Origin: Arthrobacter sp. efr-133-TYG-118
GTDB lineage: Bacteria; Actinomycetota; Actinomycetes; Actinomycetales; Micrococcaceae
Direction: 5' to 3'
DNA: 64,000 nucleotides
Assembly: GCF_030209755.1 (NCBI RefSeq)
Contig: NZ_JARVRH010000030.1
Coordinates: forward strand, 1-64,000
Shown: in pieces, positions 26,674 through 34,723 of the stretch
How positions within the stretch are numbered: the stretch's first letter is position 1
Layout of the letters: each line of letters starts with the position of its first letter
Notes under the pieces: generated by a model
The model's database searches: none
What the model was told of the DNA's origin: nothing
The model's input: the letters and a program-made list of their open reading frames with translations, nothing else
Made by a program: the position numbers and the translations under genes

Positions 26674-27354
26674 CTAGTGGGATCTATCCTTCGGGGTTCG
26701 GAGCTCTGACGGGACCTTGTCATCGACCATGCCTGGGTTAGGCGACGGCAAGTGCCGTTCGTCTATATCGACTGCGTGGCGGTGCCATCCTGATCCCGTT
26801 TCAAACCTTGCCGCCCAGACTCGCCAGCCCCACTCAGGGCGGCGCACTGCCCTTCCCCGGAACCAAACCGAGGTGAGTCCTTCGGGGAGAACCAGGTCAC
26901 CAACGGGCTCGGCCTGGCCGTTGTCGAATTCATCCGAGAGCCGGTAGAAGTAGTGTTGGACCTTGTGGCTCCGGCCAAAGAGGAAGAGGTGCCGCTCATC
27001 CGCTGGTTCAGCTTGGAGCTTCTCGATGTTTTCCAGCGCCCAGTCTTCCGCCAGCAATTCTGTGCAGAGCTGATCGAGCTCGTTCAAGCGCAGTGGACCG
27101 GAGCCGCTTTCTGACTGTGGTTCGCCATCTCTCTTGGCTTGTGCCCACTTCTTCAAAAGCTTATGGGCCGGAGGCGAAGTGATCTCAACGATGCCGCGCT
27201 GTGCCTTCGCGCCCGTACTGGCCCAAGCGCCATCAGGTTTCTGGTTGCCTGCGCCTGCGTCCGCGAGATGGATGTCAACGCCAAGGACATTCTCCATGAT
27301 GAGGAACGCGATTTCTTCCCCACGGCTGGCCTTGGCTCCGGTTGGATTGCTCAT
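26674..27354 (-). CDS. Unrecognised protein with a PDG...EIT nuclease-like motif
   Basis: A 226-residue protein that I cannot assign. Residues 39-59 read KPDG (Asp41) then GIVEIT (Glu57), which resembles the PD-x(n)-ExK/T half of PD-(D/E)XK nucleases; a Lys follows at KLLKKW. The C-terminal half has several Trp/Arg-rich segments (VWFRGRAVRRPEWGWRVW). I chose the ATG at 27354; the frame is open to 27417. It lies alone between repeat C1 and the AlbA-type gene, inside the interval bracketed by repeats C1 and C2. Defence involvement is only suggested by neighbourhood. Confidence 0.6.
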   Translation of the reverse strand: MSNPTGAKASRGEEIAFLIMENVLGVDIHLADAGAGNQKPDGAWASTGAKAQRGIVEITSPPAHKLLKKWAQAKRDGEPQSESGSGPLRLNELDQLCTELLAEDWALENIEKLQAEPADERHLFLFGRSHKVQHYFYRLSDEFDNGQAEPVGDLVLPEGLTSVWFRGRAVRRPEWGWRVWAARFETGSGWHRHAVDIDERHLPSPNPGMVDDKVPSELRTPKDRSH

Positions 27355-27789
27355 TCTTTGAACTATAGCGAGGCTCAACCACGGAAGTATTGGCGAGCTA
27401 CTGTTACGCACGCTCAACGGTGCCGAGCCTTCTTATCGCCCGTAATAGGGAGCACGGCGGAAGCCGTCGGATCGTCGCGCATGGCTCTCAGTTCCACCGT
27501 GAATCGGACGCCCACCTCGCATTGAGCTTGAGGTACCTTTTTCGGTGAACCTGAAGCGGCAGAGATGCGAACGCTTCGCGTTTCTCTTACTTGTATGCGG
27601 CAAATATGAAACTGCGATCGTGCTCAGCCGTAGCGTGGGTATTGCGACTGAAGACGTCCCTTTTAGCTAGCCACACCATGACAGAATTCGTAGAAGTAGG
27701 AATTCTGGGACAGTTGCTCCCTGAAAGGATCGGCATCATCAGATGGCGGTCCACAGAGGGCAGCAGACCCCAACCAGGTGCTGTCAAGA

Positions 27790-28986
27790 ATGGCCAACCG
27801 ATCAGGAGAGGCGTGGCAGTCAGTGCTTAAGGACATGCGGTTCACTTTTGGAAACATCCAAGTCGATGAAGACGGCTACTGCTGGTTGCTGAATGGCGTC
27901 GAGCGCAGAGATAGGAACGACGCGCTCGACATCGTGGAAAGCGACCTCAAAGACATCAGCGCTACACACCTGCGACAGATGTATCGGAGACTTCAGAAAC
28001 ATCAGGGCCTAGATTACCCACTCTCCGATATGGTCATCCACACGGGAGAGATATCGTCAGAGTTTGACCTCCGAGATCTTCCGGACCTTCCTACCTCCGA
28101 CGTGAAATTCTCGCTTGAGGAAGGGGAAATTCTGCTGGTGATCGACTGTTATCTATCGATCCCAAGCTGTGACGACGAGGGCAGTCAACCGCACATAACA
28201 GCACTAAACGCTCCTCCCCCTGGCCTCGACGTAGCAGTGCTGACCGCGCCACTTCTCAGTAGGAAGCGCCTATCACTCGTGGACGTCGACGCGTACAACT
28301 ACTCCGACGATTTCTGGCAGCTTTCAGTGAAGATCGGATTCAACCCACGTTCTCGCATGTTGTCCGATCTCTACTATGACGCCCTGGAGGTCAAAGCCTT
28401 GGTCGAGGCTTCGGCCGGCGGCGTGACACACAGGACGGTCGCCGAACTGATACGAGGCGGACACGTCAAAGCTTTGCTCGGTCAACCTGAGGGTGACTGG
28501 CTTGAGGCGAAAAGCCAGCACGCTGACTTTGATTCCGAAATCGGAAAGATCCGCTTGGCCCAATGGGTGGCACAGTTTGCAAACACACCCGCGGGCGGAG
28601 TCGTCGTTCTGGGACTGGCCACGAAAAACCGAGGCAACGGCGACGTGATCACCAGGATCACGCCCTTGCCCCGTCAGCCAGGGGTCCGCCGGAAGTATGT
28701 ACAGGTCCTGGATACCAAGGTGATCCCGCCGATAGAAAACCTTCGGGTCGAAGTAATAGCCCACGAGGAGAGCGATCTGGTTCTAATAGAAGTGCCTCCG
28801 CAAAGCGAGGAAAACAAACCCTTCCTCGTTCATGGTGCTGTCGTTGAGGGTAAGGCCCAGGGAAACTTCTTCTCAATCGTGCGCCGTCGGAACGACGAAA
28901 TGGCCTCCACACACCCGGCTAACGTTCACGCCAATCTGACCGTCGGACGTGCCTTCCTGCGACGAGGTGAGCTACCAAGAAATTAG
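27790..28986 (+). CDS. Schlafen/AlbA_2-domain protein
   Basis: A 398-residue protein with an AlbA_2 (Schlafen-like) domain at about residues 230-360: GDWLEAKSQH, then LAQWVAQFANTPAGGVVVLG and later LVLIEVPPQSEENKPFLVHG. These domains are found in RNases and putative DNA-binding regulators, often in defence loci. The N-terminal 220 residues are not recognised. The ATG at 27790 is preceded by AGGTG; a GTG at 27778 is also in frame. It is followed closely by a gene of unknown function in the same direction, probably an operon. Upstream, 27418-27789 holds no gene I can support. Confidence 0.75.
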   Translation: MANRSGEAWQSVLKDMRFTFGNIQVDEDGYCWLLNGVERRDRNDALDIVESDLKDISATHLRQMYRRLQKHQGLDYPLSDMVIHTGEISSEFDLRDLPDLPTSDVKFSLEEGEILLVIDCYLSIPSCDDEGSQPHITALNAPPPGLDVAVLTAPLLSRKRLSLVDVDAYNYSDDFWQLSVKIGFNPRSRMLSDLYYDALEVKALVEASAGGVTHRTVAELIRGGHVKALLGQPEGDWLEAKSQHADFDSEIGKIRLAQWVAQFANTPAGGVVVLGLATKNRGNGDVITRITPLPRQPGVRRKYVQVLDTKVIPPIENLRVEVIAHEESDLVLIEVPPQSEENKPFLVHGAVVEGKAQGNFFSIVRRRNDEMASTHPANVHANLTVGRAFLRRGELPRN

Positions 28987-29131
28987 CCGCGGAATGAAGT
29001 CATTCGTTGACGCAGAGCCGCAGGTTCAGGTCCTAGGGTTCGGGTCACTGTTCCAAAGATCATCGGCGGCGAAGCACCGATGTGTACGCTCGCAGGTCCG
29101 TCATTCCTACAAAGTCGAAGCCGGGAACCAC

Positions 29132-29944
29132 ATGCAGGTCACATTGCCTTCGACATACTCCAGTTCCATGAACCTGCTCAAGGCCACCAACGATTGGAAA
29201 ACACCCATGGCTTACGACTACAAACGAGAGATCTTGCACGATGCGTACCAGGAAGAGCACCCCGTGCGAAACTTTCTACGCTATCGCCAGGTCGCCAAGG
29301 CCAAGAACCAGGACTGCGACAAGCTCGCGTTGGCCGACGAGCTCGCCCAGGTTCGAAATGCCGGCCATCTGGCATCGGCTGAAACGCTCAACTCCTTCTT
29401 CATCACGTACAAGGCCGCGCTCAAGCTGAACGAGTACCGATTCACCGGCACCGGCGATGCGGAAGTTGAGCACCTTATCAAGCTCTACGACGAAGGCGCA
29501 CATGCTCAGGTAAATGTTCTGTTCGCTCGCTTTGCTGTGCTTACTCACACGCGCGGAAACTTCATGCTGGTACCCGTCTACAAGGATGCAAAAACAAGCA
29601 GGAACGTGAGCCTGAATCAGCATCGAGGCATGTCGGGCACTATCAAGGACTACTGGGATCGCACCCTCTCAGGAATCAAGAACGGAGAGCTCAGCTCGTT
29701 CTTCGGTGACAACCTGGTTGCGCAGCAATTCAACATTGCAGCGATGCCCGGTGGCTTCGCTGAATACGTCGAGCAGAACCGGCTCGAATCCTACATCGGC
29801 GCTGACGGCGAAGTCGCACCGTTCTGGCCGGGGCACCTGTCGCCTGGGACTAATCCGCTTCCGCAGACTATGGCGGAGGTGGAAGCGTTCCTTACGAGCG
29901 TCTGCAGCGCAATCGAACAACGCGAGCAGGAGCTCGGGCAGTAA
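29132..29944 (+). CDS. Hypothetical protein paired with the AlbA-type gene
   Basis: A 270-residue protein (or up to 331 if the frame is read from 28949). I do not recognise the family with certainty. Features are a charged N-terminus, a helical middle, LTHTRGNFMLVPVYKD (about residues 190-205) and YWDRTLSGIKNGELSSFFGD, a pattern I have seen in uncharacterised DUF proteins. No strong ribosome site marks the start; candidates are ATG 28994, 29132 and 29168. It follows the AlbA-type gene in the same direction and is probably co-transcribed. Confidence 0.6.
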   Translation: MQVTLPSTYSSSMNLLKATNDWKTPMAYDYKREILHDAYQEEHPVRNFLRYRQVAKAKNQDCDKLALADELAQVRNAGHLASAETLNSFFITYKAALKLNEYRFTGTGDAEVEHLIKLYDEGAHAQVNVLFARFAVLTHTRGNFMLVPVYKDAKTSRNVSLNQHRGMSGTIKDYWDRTLSGIKNGELSSFFGDNLVAQQFNIAAMPGGFAEYVEQNRLESYIGADGEVAPFWPGHLSPGTNPLPQTMAEVEAFLTSVCSAIEQREQELGQ

Positions 29945-29985
29945 GCCGCACGCGGCTCAGAACTAGAGCTCTATCGCTGCCCTCG

Positions 29986-30790
29986 TTAGCTTCGGTCGGC
30001 GCGGTAGATCCATCGGAGTGCGTCGGGAAGGAGGACGCCCCCGTGGTTGGGGCTGTGGTTTCCGTCGCCCTGGACGAATCGGAAGTCGTACCCTGCTTCC
30101 GCGAGGGCGGCTGCCACCCCAAGATTGTTGGCAAGCCAGTTGTGTTGGGGCTTGTTCCAGTTCAGGTCACGGTGGCCGGCCTGCATGAAGATCCGCACCG
30201 GTTTCACCGGTGTAGTGGGGAGTAGCTCGGGGTAGGGGTTGCCGCCGGGCATTTGCGCGAAGCTGGACGGGAATCCTATGACGCGGCGGAACTTGTCGGG
30301 GCGCAGCCATGCGGCTGTGAAGGCGCAGTTGCCGCCGCTGCTACCGCCGCAGATTCCCCAGTCGGCCGGGTCTTCCGAAATTGCGTACCGTTCGGTGACC
30401 TCCGGGATGATTTCGGTCAGGAGGAACGTGGCATAGCGGTCATCGAACGCGTCGTATTCGGTGTTTCGGTCCTTCGGATTCTCAGCACCAACGAAACTCC
30501 AGGGTCGACGAAGACCCCTATTGTGACGGGGATGTGGCCTTGGTGGATGAGGTTATCCAGAACGATGCCGGCGCGGAATTCCCCTTCCGGATCCAGATAC
30601 AGGCTTCCGTCTTGAGAGACCATCAATGCTGCGGGTACTGCGGGATCGTACTGAACCGGCACGTGCACCCAGAATTCTCGTGAGGTCCCGGGATAGATTG
30701 CGCTCGCATTCCATTCAAACTCCAGTGTTTGGCCGGCAGGTACGCCTGGCTGCCACTTGGAGTCCGGACCTGGAGGTAGCGGATATTGGA
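29986..30790 (-). pseudogene. Esterase (alpha/beta hydrolase, Fes-like), frameshifted
   Basis: Remnant of a roughly 260-residue esterase of the enterochelin-esterase-like family. The N-terminal part (PLPPGPDSKWQPGVPAGQ, then EFWVHVPVQYDP) lies in one frame, down to about 30.50 kb. The C-terminal part, with the nucleophile elbow GGSSGG and a late catalytic His in GNHSPNHGG, lies in another. A single-base deletion near 30500 would join them. In addition an in-frame stop sits just before the expected start, so the start is lost too. It is a non-defence gene stranded inside the island. Confidence 0.8.
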
Positions 30791-30944
30791 TTGGCTACAC
30801 GGCAGCGGGAGGTATGGCACTTCAATGATCACGCTGGAAGACTACGGCACCCCCAGACGACCTTGGATATGCTCCACCGCCGGTTGATGTCATCCCCCGC
30901 TAAGGGGCCCTCTCCGCAATTCAATCCCGGCTACTCTCTGTCTT

Positions 30945-31529
30945 GTGGATATTCCATATCAGCCTCATGGGACCGGTTTCGATGCCTTGGACGAACTTGA
31001 CCGTGTCGACTGGAGCCGGCTGGAGCACTGCTACGGACGGGGCGTCGTTTCCTTTGGCGTTGATGGCGACCTGTCACTCGCCATCGCAGGCGACGTGAAG
31101 CGGTCTCTGGCCGCCCTTCGAACTGATCCTTCCAGGGCAATCGGTGACGGACTTTATTCGAACATCTGTCACCAGGGCACGGTTTATCAAGCAACGGCCC
31201 ATGCCGTGCCCTTCATCGCAGCTGTCGCGGCCGGCGATATCCCGGACGGCGTACGCGTACCACTGTTAGTACTCCTGGGCGAGATCGCAGTCGGCAGGAG
31301 CTACGTAGCTTCCGACGGGTCCAACGCGGGGTCGCTTGGAGACCAAGTGGACGTCCTCGTCACGGAATCGCTCGCCGTTTCAGTGAAGCGTCTTTCGACG
31401 ATCCGAACGCCCAGACTTGTCGCATTGATCCAAGCCATCCAGTCTCTTCTTGTCGAATCGACGGACGACGGCCGCGATGCCGTCGAGTCCGCCATCGACC
31501 TTGCAATCGCGCCCCCAGCCACTCCCTAG
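30945..31529 (+). CDS. HEAT-repeat-like hypothetical protein, possibly an immunity protein
   Basis: A 194-residue protein of a family often found beside polymorphic toxins. The motif LYSNICHQGTVYQATAHAVP (residues about 70-89) followed by a leucine-rich helical stretch is typical of these HEAT-like immunity proteins. It starts at GTG 30945 without a clear ribosome site. No toxin gene is adjacent, so it may be an orphan immunity gene. It precedes the small MLSYEDI gene by about 80 bases in the same direction. Confidence 0.6.
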   Translation: MDIPYQPHGTGFDALDELDRVDWSRLEHCYGRGVVSFGVDGDLSLAIAGDVKRSLAALRTDPSRAIGDGLYSNICHQGTVYQATAHAVPFIAAVAAGDIPDGVRVPLLVLLGEIAVGRSYVASDGSNAGSLGDQVDVLVTESLAVSVKRLSTIRTPRLVALIQAIQSLLVESTDDGRDAVESAIDLAIAPPATP

Positions 31530-31609
31530 GATGGTGCCGCGGACGCCGGCCGGCCCATCTACGCCGCGGCTCCCCTACCGGTTTCCTGCCGCTGTGCTGG
31601 ACTGGCACA

Positions 31610-31942
31610 ATGCTTAGCTACGAAGACATCATCCTGCTCGGAGAGGAACGAGTCCTCGTCATCCAGGAACACAACGACGCCAGCTGCTGGTGCGGCCAGA
31701 TCTGGCTTGAGCCGGAACCGGCTGGGAACTTCGCCACGTTCCACAGCGCTGGCGACGCGGGTTGGTTTGAAGTCGCGACCCCGCTCCTGCGGTCTGCATT
31801 GGCACGGACCTTAGTATCCAGCGACAACCAGCTTCCTGGAAGATTACCCTCGGAGTCTGCCGCCGTCTACGGCGCTTCGGTGCAACATTTACGAGAAGCA
31901 ACCCAGAAAGCGGCGGGGTGTTCTGCAATTATTGACGCATGA
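31610..31942 (+). CDS. Small MLSYEDI-family protein coupled to Septu
   Basis: A 110-residue protein of unknown function. It begins MLSYEDIILLGEERVLVIQE and has a CWCGQIW motif (residues 26-32) that could bind metal. Its stop overlaps the ATG of the Septu ATPase gene (ATGA, 31939-31942), so it is translationally coupled to ptuA. Two frameshifted copies of the same gene lie in repeats C1 (26.45 kb) and C2 (34.52 kb), on either side of this interval. The coupling suggests an accessory or regulatory role in the defence operon; this is inference. Confidence 0.7.
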   Translation: MLSYEDIILLGEERVLVIQEHNDASCWCGQIWLEPEPAGNFATFHSAGDAGWFEVATPLLRSALARTLVSSDNQLPGRLPSESAAVYGASVQHLREATQKAAGCSAIIDA

Positions 31943-33417
31943 TCACCCCTCGCTTCGTCGTTGTGAGCAAAGACGCATGGCCAGTCAAGACAGCCGGTAC
32001 ATTCACTCTGGTCGTCGACATGTGGGACGACCTCCATTACAAGACCAGTTACACGCTCCATTACGGCACGGGAGATTCGACAATTGAGATCGGTGCCGTC
32101 AAGATCGCGGCTCGAGGAATGAGCGAGGGCGACCCTCACACAAAGTTGCCGCGCGCGTTCAAACAGCTCAGCCCCGAGTTCTACTCACTCGGACAGGACC
32201 GCGAATACTACGTAGCGCTCGCGAACCTCCCAAATGACATCGGCCGCCCAGCGCTTCGCGCGCTACGTGACGTCGCTGAAAACCGTGCCATCTTCGACGA
32301 TGTGCAGGACGAGCCCGCTTTCGAAACCTCAGTTCTCCGTTCGGTTCCGAAACAAACTGTGGCCGTCCAATTCAACCGAATCATTGAGGGTCGAGCACCA
32401 CTGACACCGTATCGATTCAGTTATTCGCGCTCGTCTGTCTCGACCGCTCCACCTCTCTGGCTCGAGTTCGGAGTTCATCTCGGCGTCATGCCACCGACGA
32501 ATGTTCATGTTCTCATCGGCACTAATGGCGTGGGCAAGTCACGCTTGCTTCGCGATTTCCTTAAAGCGGCCAGCGGTTCAATCGGGGCCGACGGAACGTT
32601 CCAGGACGAGTTGGGGTCTGACTTTTCTGCCGGCGGGCAAGATGTGCCGTTTGCGAACGTCGTGCACGTAGCCTTCTCTGCGTTTGACCGCGACAATCTG
32701 GAGCCACTCGGTGACGATGTGGATGTTCATCAAGTTGGCTTGTCGAGCGGGGCTGGGGACCCGCTCGACGCCCAGTTCGCCAAAAGTCTCGTCGTCTGTT
32801 CCAAAGGCCCGCGACGCGATCGCTGGCTTGCGGCCGTTAAGACGCTCGCAGCTGCGGATGGGATCCTTGCGGATGCAGACCTCGACCATCTCATCAGCTC
32901 TGAGGATGCTAAAGCAGTGTTCGCCTCGATGAGTTCAGGGCACAAGATCGTCCTTTTGACGGTGACGCGGCTTGTCGAGCTTGTTGAGGAGCGTTCACTC
33001 ATACTTATCGACGAGCCCGAGACGCACCTCCATCCGCCACTCTTGTCGGCATTGACCAGAGCGGTCTCCGATCTCGTGATTGACCGCAATGGAGTCGCAA
33101 TCATTGCCACGCATTCACCAGTCGTGCTGCAGGAAGTGCCGCGCTCGTGCGTCTGGATGCTACAGCGGAGCGGGGATGATCTTCGTGCCTCCCGGCTTAG
33201 CACAGAGACGTTCGGTGAGTCAGTCTCCCGCCTCACTTCTGAAGTCTTTCATCTTGATGCCAACCGGACCGGATACAACCATGTACTCCGCACGCTACTC
33301 GACCAGAACAATAGCTCAGCAGTTCGGGTTATGGACGCCCTTGGAGGACATCTGGGCAGTGAGGGACGCTTCGTTTTGAGCGCTCTTGAATACCACCAGG
33401 ACGAAGACCTTGTATAG
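31939..33417 (+). CDS. ptuA: Septu PtuA-like AAA ATPase
   Basis: A 492-residue ABC/OLD-like ATPase. It has Walker A GTNGVGKS at about residues 193-200, Walker B LILIDEPETHLHPP around 354, and the switch His in IATHSPVVLQ near 389. The N-terminal 185 residues form an extra domain (WDDLHYKTSYTLHYG, then SLGQDREYYVAL) that is longer than in minimal PtuA proteins. It is followed by an HNH nuclease gene, the arrangement of Septu, in which the ATPase senses and PtuB cuts. ATG overlaps the stop of the small upstream gene. Confidence 0.85.
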   Translation: MITPRFVVVSKDAWPVKTAGTFTLVVDMWDDLHYKTSYTLHYGTGDSTIEIGAVKIAARGMSEGDPHTKLPRAFKQLSPEFYSLGQDREYYVALANLPNDIGRPALRALRDVAENRAIFDDVQDEPAFETSVLRSVPKQTVAVQFNRIIEGRAPLTPYRFSYSRSSVSTAPPLWLEFGVHLGVMPPTNVHVLIGTNGVGKSRLLRDFLKAASGSIGADGTFQDELGSDFSAGGQDVPFANVVHVAFSAFDRDNLEPLGDDVDVHQVGLSSGAGDPLDAQFAKSLVVCSKGPRRDRWLAAVKTLAAADGILADADLDHLISSEDAKAVFASMSSGHKIVLLTVTRLVELVEERSLILIDEPETHLHPPLLSALTRAVSDLVIDRNGVAIIATHSPVVLQEVPRSCVWMLQRSGDDLRASRLSTETFGESVSRLTSEVFHLDANRTGYNHVLRTLLDQNNSSAVRVMDALGGHLGSEGRFVLSALEYHQDEDLV

Positions 33418-34258
33418 CTTGAATCCTCCGTCAATCAACGCAGCGGACGCCTACTCAGCCGCAGTGAAAACAATCAAAAAGAAGACGCTTCGCGCGGCCT
33501 ATACTGCGGCTTCACCGACAGTCCAGACAAAGTGCGATGCCTTCGAAGTCCTCGCTACGAACGGTCAGTTTGAACTCGCAGAGAGCAGCAAATTCGACAT
33601 CGCAGGGCTCCTTGACTCGGCAATGGTCGAGCTTTACGACAAGCAATTTAGTCGCAACCAAGGCACGGCGGCGATCCGCAATGGCATCAGAAACGCGGCA
33701 AAGAATGCACTCTGCCCCTACTGCGGCGAGGGCTACGCATCAGAACTAGATCATTACCTACCGAAGACCCAGTTTGCTGGGACGACCGTGCATCCGGCGA
33801 ACTTGGTGCCCGTCTGCAGCGACTGCAATTTCGAAAAGCGTGCGTACAAGCCCGGCCCTGGCAAGCCTGCAGTGCTCCACCCCTACTTCGACACTGCCTT
33901 CGACCTTCCATGGTTGACCGCCACTGTCGTCAGCGGTCCGGTCGGGACACCAGTCGTTGATTTTAAGGTGGGCCTCTCCCAGCCATTCCCAGAGCTTGAG
34001 GCCCGACTGAACCAGCACATGACGGTTTTCAAGCTCTGGAAAAGGTTCGGCACGTGGGCCGCTCAATCTCTGGACAATTTCGAAACGCTCCTGAAGACCG
34101 AATATGGCCAACCCATGACACGGCAGCGAGCCCGCGAACACCTTCGGATAACTGCGTTACAACAGTCAGGCGGCCGCGTGAATTCCTGGGAAGGAGCAAC
34201 GCACATAGCCATGCGCGAGAGCAACTGGTATCTCTCAAGCTACCTGAAACTTGCGTGA
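33410..34258 (+). CDS. ptuB: Septu PtuB-like HNH endonuclease
   Basis: A 282-residue HNH nuclease. The HNH/treble-clef core is at about residues 101-145: CPYCGEG, then ELDHYLPKTQF with the catalytic His, then PVCSDCNFEKRAYKP supplying the second Cys pair. N- and C-terminal helical domains flank it, as in PtuB and retron-associated HNH proteins. The TTG at 33410 has AGGACG upstream and overlaps the ptuA stop; an earlier TTG at 33386 is possible. It is expected to cleave DNA or RNA once released or activated by PtuA. Confidence 0.85.
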   Translation: MYSLNPPSINAADAYSAAVKTIKKKTLRAAYTAASPTVQTKCDAFEVLATNGQFELAESSKFDIAGLLDSAMVELYDKQFSRNQGTAAIRNGIRNAAKNALCPYCGEGYASELDHYLPKTQFAGTTVHPANLVPVCSDCNFEKRAYKPGPGKPAVLHPYFDTAFDLPWLTATVVSGPVGTPVVDFKVGLSQPFPELEARLNQHMTVFKLWKRFGTWAAQSLDNFETLLKTEYGQPMTRQRAREHLRITALQQSGGRVNSWEGATHIAMRESNWYLSSYLKLA

Positions 34259-34454
34259 AGAACTCGACTTGATGAAGAAAACATGAGTTTGGCTTCCCCT
34301 TGATCGAGGCGCGAACTCCGTCCGGGTAGCACGCACGTGGCTCCTTATCGAGGTGACTGATAGGGCGATGCCACGGCCAGTTGTCCTCGCCAACACTGAA
34401 CCATGTCCGGAACGGTCGAGTTCATCGAGACAGCCGCCTAGTTCGCCCACTGCA

Positions 34455-34723
34455 CGTCGGTTTTCCACATACACCAGGTCGCCCCTTCTGGCAGCCGGCC
34501 CCTGATGCTGCACTGGACGCATGCTCAGCTACGAAGACATCGTCTTGCTCCGTGAGGAACGCGTCTTGGTCATCCAAGAGCACGAGGATGGCCGCTGCTG
34601 GTGCGGCCAGATCTGGCGTTGAGCGGCACCGGGCCAGGAATGTCGCCTCGTTCATTCGCATTGGTGAACGGGCAGGTTTCGAGTCGTGAACCCCTCTCCT
34701 TCGGCCGCATAGGCACGAGCTGA
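34455..34723 (+). repeat. Repeat C, copy 2, with broken MLSYEDI gene
   Basis: Second copy of the repeat at 26389-26645. The ORF 34521-34622 encodes 33 residues (MLSYEDIVLLREERVLVIQE, ending CWCGQIWR) and is cut short by the same extra base as copy 1. In the shifted frame the next bases still encode a recognisable continuation (ARNVASFIRIGERAGFES). The copy runs into the 3' end of the convergent zinc-ribbon nuclease gene: the last 24 or so codons of that gene are repeat DNA. Confidence 0.75.
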
